Origin: Caballeronia hypogeia
GTDB taxonomy: Bacteria; Pseudomonadota; Gammaproteobacteria; Burkholderiales; Burkholderiaceae
Assembly (NCBI RefSeq): GCF_001544875.2
Contig: NZ_FCOA02000017.1
Location: 1-64,000, forward strand
DNA: 64,000 nt
Direction: 5' to 3'
Shown: positions 34,828 through 43,165 of the stretch, piece after piece
Numbering within the stretch: the first letter of the stretch is position 1
Layout of the letters: the number at the start of each line of letters is the position of its first letter
Notes under the pieces: generated by a model
Databases searched by the model: none
Told to the model about the DNA's origin: nothing
The model's input: the letters and a program-made list of their open reading frames with translations, nothing else
Program-made: the position numbers and the translations under genes

Positions 34828-36243
34828 TCAATCGCGCTCGAACAACGCGATCGACTCGACGTGCGACGTGTGCGGGAACATGTTGACCACGCCGGCGCCT
34901 TTCATCCGATAACCTGCTTCGTGCACCAGCAGGCCAGCATCGCGCGCGAGCGTGGCCGGGTTGCACGACACGTAAACGATGCGCGTCGGCAACGGCCCGT
35001 CGCCGCTCTGCGCGATATCCGCGAGCGCCTTCGACACGGCAAGCGCGCCTTCGCGCGGCGGATCGATCAGGAATTTATCGAAATGGCCGAGGGCGCGCAG
35101 GTCGTCGGCGGTGACTTCGAACAGATTGCGGCACGCAAAAGACGTGTGAGTGTCGACCCCATTCGCTTTCGCGTTCTCAAGCGCCCGCGCCGTCAGGGCC
35201 TCGCTGCCTTCGATTCCCACCACTTCGCGCGACACGCGCGCGAGCGGCAGCGTGAAATTGCCGATCCCGCAAAACAGGTCGAGCACGCGATCCGATTTCT
35301 CCGGCGCGAGCAGGCTGAGCGCGCGGCTCACCAGCACACGATTGATCTGATGATTAACCTGCGTGAAATCGGTGGGCTTGAACGGCATGCGGATGCCGAA
35401 TTCGGGCAGCGTGTAGGCCAGTTCGCGATCGAGCGGATAGAACGGATAGACCGTGTCGGGGCCTTTGGGCTGTAGCCACCATTGAACATTGTGTTCGTCG
35501 GCGAAAGTGCGCAGCAGCGCTTCGTCGGCTTCGGTCAGCGGCTCGAGAATGCGCAGCACCAGCGCGGTGACGTCCGAGCCCACCGCCAGCTCGATCTGCG
35601 GCATGCGATCGCGGATCGACAGCCCTCCCACCAGATGACGCAGCGGCACGAGCATCGCCGAAACGTGCGGCGGCAGGACTTCGCAGCTTGTCATGTCGGC
35701 GACGTAACTGCTCTTGCGTTCGTGGAATCCGACCAGCACGCCACCCTTCTTCTCGACGTGCCGCACGGTCAGACGCGCGCGATAGCGATAGCCCCACGAC
35801 GGCCCGTGGATCGGCCGGAACATGGTTTCCGCACGCAGCTTCGAAAGATGTTGCAGATTGTCCTCGAGCACGCGCTGCTTCACGGCGATCTGCGCGCGCA
35901 CGTCGAGATGCTGCATGGAGCAGCCGCCGCAAATCCCGAAAAACTGGCACTTCGGCTTCGCGCGGATCACGCTCTCGCGCAGCACCTTCACGACTTGCGC
36001 CTGCTCGAAGCTCGGTTTCTTGCGATAGCTCGCATAACTCACCTTCTCGCCGGGCAGCGCGCCCTCGACGAAGATGACCTTGCCCGGTTCGCCGTCGTCA
36101 TTGACCGTGCGGCCCACGCCGCGCGCCTCCATGTCTAGCGAAACGATTTCGATTTCGGGCGCGACGAAGTTCGGATCGGGCGTGACGGATTTCGCCGGCG
36201 CCGCGCGGCGGCGATAAGAAGGTTTTCGAGCGGCTTCAGACAC
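34828..36243 (-). CDS. rlmD: 23S rRNA (uracil-1939-C5)-methyltransferase RlmD
   Basis: SAM-dependent methyltransferase modifying U1939 of 23S rRNA. A TRAM domain (IEIVSLDMEARGVGRTV) precedes an iron-sulfur site (CQFFGICGGCSMQHL) and the catalytic domain with DLFCGIGNFTLPLA, DPPREGA and the nucleophile motif VYVSCNPATLARD. The 471-residue length is typical. The gene stands alone, convergent with the BI-1 gene and 68 bp from the exonuclease gene upstream. Confidence 0.94.
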   Translation of the reverse strand: MSEAARKPSYRRRAAPAKSVTPDPNFVAPEIEIVSLDMEARGVGRTVNDDGEPGKVIFVEGALPGEKVSYASYRKKPSFEQAQVVKVLRESVIRAKPKCQFFGICGGCSMQHLDVRAQIAVKQRVLEDNLQHLSKLRAETMFRPIHGPSWGYRYRARLTVRHVEKKGGVLVGFHERKSSYVADMTSCEVLPPHVSAMLVPLRHLVGGLSIRDRMPQIELAVGSDVTALVLRILEPLTEADEALLRTFADEHNVQWWLQPKGPDTVYPFYPLDRELAYTLPEFGIRMPFKPTDFTQVNHQINRVLVSRALSLLAPEKSDRVLDLFCGIGNFTLPLARVSREVVGIEGSEALTARALENAKANGVDTHTSFACRNLFEVTADDLRALGHFDKFLIDPPREGALAVSKALADIAQSGDGPLPTRIVYVSCNPATLARDAGLLVHEAGYRMKGAGVVNMFPHTSHVESIALFERD

Positions 36244-36311
36244 CTGCGTACTTCCTGACTAACGAATTGGCAAAGGCGAGATTGTAGACGAACGTCATCG
36301 ACGCACCACGC

Positions 36312-37088
36312 CTACTTTCCGAACGCTGCCAGATATTCGGCCCAATGCGGCGAGGTTTCCTGCGCGAGCGCGTTCTTCACGAAGTTGATTTCGTCCGCGT
36401 ACTCGTCGGGCGTGAAACCACCGCGCATCATCTGAAAACGGCAATACATCAGGTAGGTGTTGACGACATCGGTCTCGCAATAGTTGCGGATTTCGTCGAT
36501 CTGGCCGTCGCAATACGCGTCCCACACCTTGCCGCCGTCCATGCCGAGCTTGCCGGGGAAGCCGCACAGCTTCGCGAGCGCATCGAGCGGCGCGTTGGCG
36601 CGCGCCTGATACATCGCGAGCACGTCCATCAGATCGATGTGCCGCATGTGATAGCGGCTGATGTAGTTGTTGAACTTGAACTCGCGATCGTCCTGGCCGA
36701 GATCCCAGTATCGCGACGCCGCGACGCCGTGCACCAGCGCGCGGTAATGCAGCACCGGCAGATCGAAGCCGCCGCCGTTCCACGACACGAGCTGCGGCGT
36801 GTACTTTTCGATCACGCGGTAGAACGACTGGATCAGCGCGGCCTCGCCGTCGGCCGTCGTCCCGAGCGAGCGCACGCGAAAGCCGCTGTTGTCGCGAAAC
36901 ACGCAGGAAATCGCGGCGACGCGTTGCAGATGATGCGGCAGAAAGTCATTGCCGACGCGCTCGCGGCGCGCTTCGAACGCATGTTCGGCGACTTCGCGGT
37001 CGGAGAGGTCATCGGGCAAATCTTCGAGACGGCGAATGCCGTCGACATCGGGAATGGTCTCGATGTCGAAAACGAGAATCGGTGTCAT
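36312..37088 (-). CDS. Predicted 3'-5' exonuclease related to the PolB exonuclease domain
   Basis: A 258-residue stand-alone DnaQ-like (DEDD-type) exonuclease of the family related to DNA polymerase B exonuclease domains. Exo I (VFDIETIPD), Exo II (SWNGGGFDLP) and Exo III (YCETDVVNTY) all keep their acidic residues, so nuclease activity is likely; the biological substrate is unknown. It lies just downstream of rpoS on the same strand (47 bp gap), which suggests co-transcription with stress genes, but this is inference. Confidence 0.85.
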   Translation of the reverse strand: MTPILVFDIETIPDVDGIRRLEDLPDDLSDREVAEHAFEARRERVGNDFLPHHLQRVAAISCVFRDNSGFRVRSLGTTADGEAALIQSFYRVIEKYTPQLVSWNGGGFDLPVLHYRALVHGVAASRYWDLGQDDREFKFNNYISRYHMRHIDLMDVLAMYQARANAPLDALAKLCGFPGKLGMDGGKVWDAYCDGQIDEIRNYCETDVVNTYLMYCRFQMMRGGFTPDEYADEINFVKNALAQETSPHWAEYLAAFGK

Positions 37089-37135
37089 TGAATCCTGGAA
37101 TGCGGCGCTCCAAACCGCAGAGCGCCGTCAAAGCG

Positions 37136-38248
37136 TCAAAGCACGGCGTCCTTGCGAACGCCGTTGGATGCGAAAAAGCGCTTGAGCCGCACGAGCGCCT
37201 CTTGCTGGATCTGGCGCACGCGCTCGCGCGTGAGGCCCATTTCGTCGGCGAGCTCTTCGAGCGTCGCGGGCTCGATATGGTTCAGGCCGAAACGCCGTTC
37301 TATCACATGCCGGTGTTTGTCGGACAGCCGCGACAGCCACAGACGCGTAAGCGATTCGAGCTCGCGGTGCTGTACTTCGGCGTCCGGCGACTGGCTCTGA
37401 TCGTCGGAAAGCAGGTCGAGAAGGCTGCTGCCGGGATCGAGGTCGAGCGGCGCGTCGAGCGAAGCCGTGTGTTCGTTGAGCGCGAGGATATCCGTGACTT
37501 CCTCGGGCGTCTTGCCGGTGAGATACGCAATGTCGTCGATGCTCGCGTCGCGGCGCTCGGGCGCCACGCTGTCCTGCGAATTGGCGGAATTTTTTTCCAG
37601 ATGGCGTTTCGCGCGCAACACCTGGTTGAGCTCGCGGATCACGTGCACCGGCAGGCGGACCGTGCGCGCCTGGTTCATGATCGCGCGTTCGATGCTCTGG
37701 CGGATCCACCAGGTGGCGTAGGTCGAAAAGCGGAAGCCGCGCGTCGGGTCGAATTTCTCGATGGCGTGCATCAGGCCGAGATTGCCCTCCTCGATCAGAT
37801 CGAGCAACGGCACACCACGGTTCAGATAACCTTTCGCAATGCTCACGACGAGGCGCAAATTGCGCTCGATCATGACCTGGCGCGCCTCGAACTCGCCCGC
37901 CTTGGCGAGCCGCGAATAACGTTGCTCCTCCTCGACGGTGAGGAGAGGCTTTACGCTGATGCGATTCAGGTAATGCTGGATGGTGTCGGCCGTGAGTTCG
38001 GCCTGCAGGAGGGAGCGGAAGTCGTCGGCGTCGGGCGCGGAATCGTTTGCGCCCTCACCCGCTTCGTCGCTGTTCTTGCCGCGGCTGTTGCCGCTTTCTT
38101 CATCGCTGTCGGAATCGGACTCGATGTCCACGTCGACATTTTCGGCATCGTCGTCATGATTCGAAGCACCGTCTTCCACCGACACTTGCAAAGGTCGGCT
38201 GATCGTCTCAGTCTCGGCTTGCGGCAGGCGGCGCTTCGTTTTTGGCAT
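37136..38248 (-). CDS. rpoS: RNA polymerase sigma factor RpoS
   Basis: General stress and stationary-phase sigma factor. Regions 1.2 (DTIQHYLNRISVKPLLT), 2 (RNLRLVVSIAKGYLNRGVPL; GFRFSTYATWWIRQSIERA), 3 and 4.2 helix-turn-helix (LADEMGLTRERVRQIQQEA) are complete. The first 80 or so residues include a strongly acidic Asp/Glu/Ser-rich stretch, making the protein 370 residues against about 330 in E. coli. It follows nlpD by 12 bp, the classic arrangement; a promoter inside nlpD is known in E. coli but was not located here. Confidence 0.95.
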   Translation of the reverse strand: MPKTKRRLPQAETETISRPLQVSVEDGASNHDDDAENVDVDIESDSDSDEESGNSRGKNSDEAGEGANDSAPDADDFRSLLQAELTADTIQHYLNRISVKPLLTVEEEQRYSRLAKAGEFEARQVMIERNLRLVVSIAKGYLNRGVPLLDLIEEGNLGLMHAIEKFDPTRGFRFSTYATWWIRQSIERAIMNQARTVRLPVHVIRELNQVLRAKRHLEKNSANSQDSVAPERRDASIDDIAYLTGKTPEEVTDILALNEHTASLDAPLDLDPGSSLLDLLSDDQSQSPDAEVQHRELESLTRLWLSRLSDKHRHVIERRFGLNHIEPATLEELADEMGLTRERVRQIQQEALVRLKRFFASNGVRKDAVL

Positions 38249-38260
38249 GATGGTTTCGCT

Positions 38261-39220
38261 TTATTGCGGCGGCAAATACTTCAGTGGGTCAACAGGTTTT
38301 CCCTGTCGGCGAACTTCGAAGTGCAACATCACGCGGTCCGAATCGCTGTTCCCCATCTCAGCGATCTTCTGCCCTTTAGTTACCGCGTCTCCTTCTTTTA
38401 CCATCAAAGCGCGGTTATGTGCATATGCCGTGAGAAAAGTCGCATCGTGCTTGATGATAATGAGATTGCCGTAGCCGCGCAGCCCATTTCCGGAGTAAAC
38501 CACTCGGCCATCCGCCGAGGCATTCACCGGATCTCCCGCCGCACCGCCAATATTCAAACCCTTGTTCTTCGCGTCGTCGAACGTGCCGATAATCGGACCA
38601 CGCGCCGGCCAGATGAACGCCGGCTGGCCCACGGGCGCAGCCGCGTTCGCATCCGCTCCGGGCACGCCCGGCGCACCCGGCGCCATGCCCGTCGCCGCAC
38701 CCGGCACACCGGGGGTCGCGCCCATACCCGAATTCGGACCGTAGTACGGCGGCTGCGCCGCGGCGCCCGGCTGCGGGCTCGCGTAGGCGTTCGCGCCATT
38801 GAGCGGCTGCGTCTGCACGCCGCCGCCCGCGATCGGCGCGGTCGCTACGCCCGGCGTTGCTGCCGCGACGTTCGCGCCCGGAGGCGCCACGCGCATCAAC
38901 TGGCCGACTTCGATCTGGTTCGGGTTGGTCAGGTTATTCCACGCTGCGATGTCGTGATAATTCTGACCGTTTTCCAGTGCGATCCGATATAGGGTGTCGC
39001 CCGGTTTTACGCGGTAATAGCCCGGAGGCGGTGGACCGTTGTCCGGCGTCTGGGCTGCCGTCGTGCCGATGGGCGCGCCCGTTCTGTCGACGACCGGCGC
39101 CATGTCCATGCGCGTCGAACAGGCCGCCAGCACGGACAACGCAAGCACGCACACGCCGCGCTGCGCCAGGCTCGCGCGTTGGTCGGCAGTTTCTTCTCGC
39201 AAAGCACGCAAGATACTCAT
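38261..39220 (-). CDS. nlpD: NlpD-like lipoprotein (LysM plus degenerate LytM/M23 domain)
   Basis: Activates a cell-wall amidase during cell division in E. coli. A lipobox (LSVLAAC) is followed by a LysM domain (YRVKPGDTLYRIALENG), a Gly/Pro/Ala linker, and a C-terminal M23 domain (GRVVYSGNGLRGYGNLIIIK; YAHNRALMV; LHFEVRRQGKPVDPL). The first zinc-ligand site reads NKGLNIGG instead of HxxxD, so it is a regulator rather than a peptidase. I took ATG 39220 (MSILRALREE); an earlier in-frame start at 39286 would overlap pcm. Order surE-pcm-nlpD-rpoS is classical. Confidence 0.92.
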   Translation of the reverse strand: MSILRALREETADQRASLAQRGVCVLALSVLAACSTRMDMAPVVDRTGAPIGTTAAQTPDNGPPPPGYYRVKPGDTLYRIALENGQNYHDIAAWNNLTNPNQIEVGQLMRVAPPGANVAAATPGVATAPIAGGGVQTQPLNGANAYASPQPGAAAQPPYYGPNSGMGATPGVPGAATGMAPGAPGVPGADANAAAPVGQPAFIWPARGPIIGTFDDAKNKGLNIGGAAGDPVNASADGRVVYSGNGLRGYGNLIIIKHDATFLTAYAHNRALMVKEGDAVTKGQKIAEMGNSDSDRVMLHFEVRRQGKPVDPLKYLPPQ

Positions 39221-39225
39221 CGGTG

Positions 39226-40281
39226 TCAAATCACTCCGGATTTTAAGGGTACAAAGAAAACGCGATCGAGCTGTTCCTCCCGCCATTGCGTCGCCGACAC
39301 GCGCGTGACGAGCGTCAGCACCTGCGACTGCGCGGTCTGCGATCCGACCGGCGCGACGAGCTTGCCGCCCACCGCCAGCTGGTCGAGCAACGCCTGCGGC
39401 ACGTCGAGCCCCGCGCAGGCAATCACGATCGCGTCGAACGGCGCAGCGGCGGGCAAGCCCAGGCGGCCGTCGCCGTAATGCAATCTGATGTTCGGCACGC
39501 GCAGCGGCCGGAGATTGAGCTTGGCGCGCTCCGACAAGGGGCGCACCCGTTCGATCGAATAAACCTCGGTCGCGACCTGCGACAGCACCGCCGCCTGATA
39601 GCCGCAGCCGGTGCCGATCTCCAGCACCTTGGCGAGCGCGCGCCCGGTCGCCACCAGTTCGATCATGCGCGCCACGACCGATGGCTTCGAGATGGTCTGG
39701 TGATGGCCAATGGGCAGCGCGGCGTCTTCATAAGCCTGCGCGGCCAGCCCCGGGTCGACGAACATATGGCGCGGCACGACCGACATCGCGTTCAGGACGC
39801 GCGGATCGGTCACGCCGTTCGAGCGCAGCCGTTCGACCATGCGCTCGCGCACCCGTTCCGAGGTGAGCGTCTGCGTGCTGGCCAGCGCGACATTGGGCGC
39901 GCCCTTGCGTGTCGCGGTGGAAGCGGCGTTCAGGTCGCGCTCGGCGGCCCGCGGCGCGTGCGCGGGACGATGGGTTTGTACGGCGCTCCTGTTCGCGGCC
40001 GGAACCGGTTTCGTTGCGCTTGCCGCCGGCTTCGCGTTGGAACGCGCGGGAAAAACCGATGTGGCCGGTGTGGCCGATGCGGCTGCCGTCGCCGGATTCT
40101 TCATCGCCGTGTTCGCCGCGCGCGAAGGACCCGGCTTGGCCGTCTGAGCCGTCGCTGGCTTGAGCGTGGCAGCGGCGACCGGCTTGCCGCGAGAATCGTG
40201 CGCGCGATGCGCGGGCTTGCGCGGCTCGCGAACCAGATCCGCGAGCGCCAGCGGGAAACGCTTGGCGCGCTCGTCGGTCAT
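39226..40281 (-). CDS. pcm: Protein-L-isoaspartate O-methyltransferase with long N-terminal extension
   Basis: Repairs isoaspartyl damage in proteins by methylating L-isoaspartate. The catalytic part is about residues 145-351: SERVRERMVERLRSNGV, PIGHHQTISKPSVVARM and the SAM site VLEIGTGCGYQAAVL. The first 140 residues are an Ala/Pro/Lys/Thr-rich low-complexity stretch not seen in the 208-residue E. coli enzyme. The start ATG 40281 overlaps the surE stop (ATGA), fixing the N-terminus and implying translational coupling. The frame continues upstream but without coding evidence. Confidence 0.9.
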   Translation of the reverse strand: MTDERAKRFPLALADLVREPRKPAHRAHDSRGKPVAAATLKPATAQTAKPGPSRAANTAMKNPATAAASATPATSVFPARSNAKPAASATKPVPAANRSAVQTHRPAHAPRAAERDLNAASTATRKGAPNVALASTQTLTSERVRERMVERLRSNGVTDPRVLNAMSVVPRHMFVDPGLAAQAYEDAALPIGHHQTISKPSVVARMIELVATGRALAKVLEIGTGCGYQAAVLSQVATEVYSIERVRPLSERAKLNLRPLRVPNIRLHYGDGRLGLPAAAPFDAIVIACAGLDVPQALLDQLAVGGKLVAPVGSQTAQSQVLTLVTRVSATQWREEQLDRVFFVPLKSGVI

Positions 40282-41036
40282 GTGCGACCGCTCCCGGCCC
40301 GCGCCCATTCGCGCGTCTCGGCCATGAGCCTGGTATGAGTGAGATCGAGTTGCAATGGCGTGATCGACACGAAGCCGTTGGCCACCGCATGGAAATCGGT
40401 GCCTTCGCTCGCGTCCAGCGCGTCGCCTGACGGGCCGATCCAGTAGATCGGATTGCCACGCGGATCGGTCTGGCGGATGACCGGCTGCGAAGGATGACGC
40501 TTGCCCAGACGCGTCACTTTCCATTCGCGGAGCTGGTCGTAAGGCAGGCTCGGGATGTTCACGTTCAGCAACGGATGCCCCGGCATCGGATGCTCGAGGA
40601 AATGCGCGACGATCTCGGCGGCGACGCGTGCGGCGTCATCGAGATGCAGCCAGTCGCGGCCGACGAGCGAGAACGCGATGGCCGGAATGCCGAACATGAA
40701 ACCTTCGGTGGCGGCGGCGACGGTGCCGGAGTACAGCGTGTCTTCGCCGACGTTCTGGCCGTTGTTGATGCCGGAGACGACGAGATCCGGCTGATGCTCG
40801 AGCATGCCCGTGAGCGCGATATGCACGGAGTCGGTCGGCGTGCCGTTCACGAAATTGAAACCGTTCGGCGCCTGATGCACGCTCAAGGGCCGCGACAGCG
40901 TAAGCGAGTTGGACGAGCCGCTGCAGTTTTGCTCGGGCGCCATTACGGTTACTTCGCCGAGCGGCTGCAGGACATCGTGCAGCACATTGATGCCGCGCGC
41001 CAGATAACCGTCGTCGTTGCTGAGTAGGATTCGCAT
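40278..41036 (-). CDS. surE: 5'/3'-nucleotidase SurE
   Basis: Metal-dependent survival-protein nucleotidase (5'- and 3'-nucleotidase, exopolyphosphatase). The metal site SNDDGYLARGI is at the N-terminus, and conserved SGINNGQNVGEDTLYSGTV and GTPTDSVHIAL follow. The 252-residue length from ATG 41036 (MRILLSND) is standard; the open frame upstream of it is not family-like. It leads the surE-pcm-nlpD-rpoS cluster. Confidence 0.95.
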   Translation of the reverse strand: MRILLSNDDGYLARGINVLHDVLQPLGEVTVMAPEQNCSGSSNSLTLSRPLSVHQAPNGFNFVNGTPTDSVHIALTGMLEHQPDLVVSGINNGQNVGEDTLYSGTVAAATEGFMFGIPAIAFSLVGRDWLHLDDAARVAAEIVAHFLEHPMPGHPLLNVNIPSLPYDQLREWKVTRLGKRHPSQPVIRQTDPRGNPIYWIGPSGDALDASEGTDFHAVANGFVSITPLQLDLTHTRLMAETREWARAGSGRT

Positions 41037-41139
41037 CCGACGATTGTAACCGAGGAAACATGGCGCGACGACGACTCGCAGGCTCGCGTCAGACCGGCTC
41101 TCTGGCCTAAACTGAGCCCTCTCGAAACGAGGAGACACT

Positions 41140-42114
41140 ATGCGCGCCGTACGCTGCAACCAGCATGGATTGCCCGACACGCTTTCCATCGAAACGCTGC
41201 CCGATCTGCATGCCGAATCCGGCGAACTCGTCATCGACGTGAAAGCGGCGAGCGTGAATTTTCCCGACGTGCTCATCATCCAGAACAAATACCAGTTCAA
41301 GCCGCCGCTGCCGTTCACCCCGGGCGCGGAGTTCGCGGGCATCGTGCGTGAAGTGGGCGCTGGCGTCACGCGCTTTCGGCCGGGCATGCGCGTGGCCGCC
41401 TATACGGCGCAAGGCGCGTTCGCGGAGCAGGCGCGCGCCAAGGCCGACGACGTCATCGCCCTGCCCGATGACGTCGATCTCGCCGACGCCGCCGCGTTCA
41501 CGCTCGCCTATGGCACGTCGTACCACGCGCTCGTCGATCGCGGCGAGTTGAAGGCCGGCGACACGCTGCTCGTGCTCGGCGCGGCCGGCGGCGTCGGCGT
41601 CGCCGCGATTCAGATTGGCAAGCTTCTCGGCGCGCGCGTGATCGCTGCGGCATCGAGCGCGGAGAAGCTGGCGTTCTGCCGCGCGCATGGCGCCGACGAT
41701 GTCATCGACTATACGAATGAAGATCTGCGCGAGCGCCTCAAGGCGCTGACCGACGGTCTTGGCCCGGATGTCATTTTCGACCCGGTCGGTGGCGCTTATG
41801 CGGAGCCGGCGTTTCGCAGCATCGCGTGGCGCGGGCGGTATCTCGTCGTCGGCTTCGCGAACGGCGAAATTCCGAAGCTGCCGCTCAATCTCGCACTGTT
41901 GAAGGGCGCGAGCATCGTCGGCGTGTTCTGGGGCGCGCACATGCAGCGCGAGCACGCGCAGGCCGATCAGGAATTCGCGACCATGGTCGACTGGATCAAG
42001 TCGGGCAAGCTGCGCCCGGTCGTCACGAAACGCTACGCGCTCGACGAAACGCCGCAAGCGCTCGACGACATGATGCATCGCCGCGTGACCGGCAAGATCG
42101 TGATCGAGCCGTGA
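41140..42114 (+). CDS. NADPH:quinone oxidoreductase family protein (zinc-free MDR)
   Basis: A 324-residue medium-chain dehydrogenase/reductase without structural zinc ligands. It has the GroES-like N-terminal domain (SVNFPDVLIIQNKYQFKP; GAEFAGIVREVGAGV), the nucleotide-binding loop GAAGGVGVAAIQIGKLLGA, and the QOR-like C-terminal part. It likely reduces quinones or enals with NADPH; the exact substrate is unknown. A GAGGAG ribosome site lies about 7 nt before ATG 41140. It is divergent from surE and is followed after 51 bp by the GT2 gene. Confidence 0.85.
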   Translation: MRAVRCNQHGLPDTLSIETLPDLHAESGELVIDVKAASVNFPDVLIIQNKYQFKPPLPFTPGAEFAGIVREVGAGVTRFRPGMRVAAYTAQGAFAEQARAKADDVIALPDDVDLADAAAFTLAYGTSYHALVDRGELKAGDTLLVLGAAGGVGVAAIQIGKLLGARVIAAASSAEKLAFCRAHGADDVIDYTNEDLRERLKALTDGLGPDVIFDPVGGAYAEPAFRSIAWRGRYLVVGFANGEIPKLPLNLALLKGASIVGVFWGAHMQREHAQADQEFATMVDWIKSGKLRPVVTKRYALDETPQALDDMMHRRVTGKIVIEP

Positions 42115-42165
42115 CCCTCGCCTGCTAACATCGACCCCTCCCTCCCGCAAACCCCGCAAGTGAAC

Positions 42166-43152
42166 ATGACGAGCCCACGCATCGACGCCAGTGTCATCGT
42201 GCCGGTCTACAACTGCGAAGCCTGGCTCAAGCCGCTGCTCGCTTCCGTGCTCGATCAGGAGGGCGTGGCGCTCGAAGTCATCGCCGTCTGCGACGGCGCG
42301 ACCGACGGCAGCCTCGCCGTGCTCGAGGCGATGGCCGCGCGCGATGCGCGCATCCGCGTTGTGACGCAGGAAAATCGCGGCCTGTCGGCGACGCGCAACG
42401 TCGGCCTCGCGCTCGCACGCGGCGAATGGATCGTCTTCGCCGACGGCGACGACTGGATGAAGCCCGGCGCTTTGCGCGCGTGGATCGGACACGGCCGCGA
42501 GCACGATCTCGAAGTGGTGATCGGCAATGGCTTCAGCTTCGAGACGCTGCCGGCGCCCGCCGATCCCGCGCCACTCTACGAGCGTCAGCCGTGGGGCGAA
42601 ATCTGCAATGGCAAGACATGGATGGCGCGCACCGTGCCGAACGACGACTGGGTGGTGTGCGCGTGGCTGCAATGCGTGCGGCGCGATTTCGTCGAACGGC
42701 ACGGTCTGCGCTTCGAAGAAGGCATCGTGCACGAGGACATCATCTGGGCGCTGCAGGTCGCGCTCAAGGCGCAGCGCGTCGGCTTCGTGCGCGAGCTTTA
42801 CTATGGCTACCGGCGCAATCCCGCGTCGATCACGAATTCGCCTTCGCCGGCGGACGTCGCGCGCCGCGCCGCGGGTTATCTGCGCGTGATCGACGCGCTC
42901 GTGACGGCCGCACTCGATCCGCGCGCCGAAGCGGGTTTTCGCCGGCTGCTCTTGCGCCAGGCGAATCGCGAGGGCGGCAATCTCCTGCACATCCTCAGAA
43001 AGCGCATGTCCGATGACCAGCAACGCAAGCTCTTTGCGCAGCAGTTCCTTCAATCCGGTTATATCCGCGTCATGCTGAAAGGTGCGACGAACGCCAGCGA
43101 GTTCTGGCGCGCGGTGCGTTGCTGGCGCATGTATTCGCGCTTCGCGGCCTAG
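42166..43152 (+). CDS. Glycosyltransferase family 2
   Basis: A 328-residue GT-A fold glycosyltransferase, probably acting on the cytoplasmic side of the inner membrane in LPS or exopolysaccharide assembly. The N-terminal SVIVPVYNCEAWLKPLLASV and the metal-binding FADGDDWMKPGA (DxD) are complete; GLSATRNVGLALARGEW is the usual link. No membrane helices are visible. The ATG at 42166 is preceded by an in-frame GTG (42160), so the start may be two codons earlier. It converges with a GT9 gene, hinting at a shared glycan pathway. Confidence 0.88.
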   Translation: MTSPRIDASVIVPVYNCEAWLKPLLASVLDQEGVALEVIAVCDGATDGSLAVLEAMAARDARIRVVTQENRGLSATRNVGLALARGEWIVFADGDDWMKPGALRAWIGHGREHDLEVVIGNGFSFETLPAPADPAPLYERQPWGEICNGKTWMARTVPNDDWVVCAWLQCVRRDFVERHGLRFEEGIVHEDIIWALQVALKAQRVGFVRELYYGYRRNPASITNSPSPADVARRAAGYLRVIDALVTAALDPRAEAGFRRLLLRQANREGGNLLHILRKRMSDDQQRKLFAQQFLQSGYIRVMLKGATNASEFWRAVRCWRMYSRFAA

Positions 43153-43165
43153 GCCGATCGCCGCT

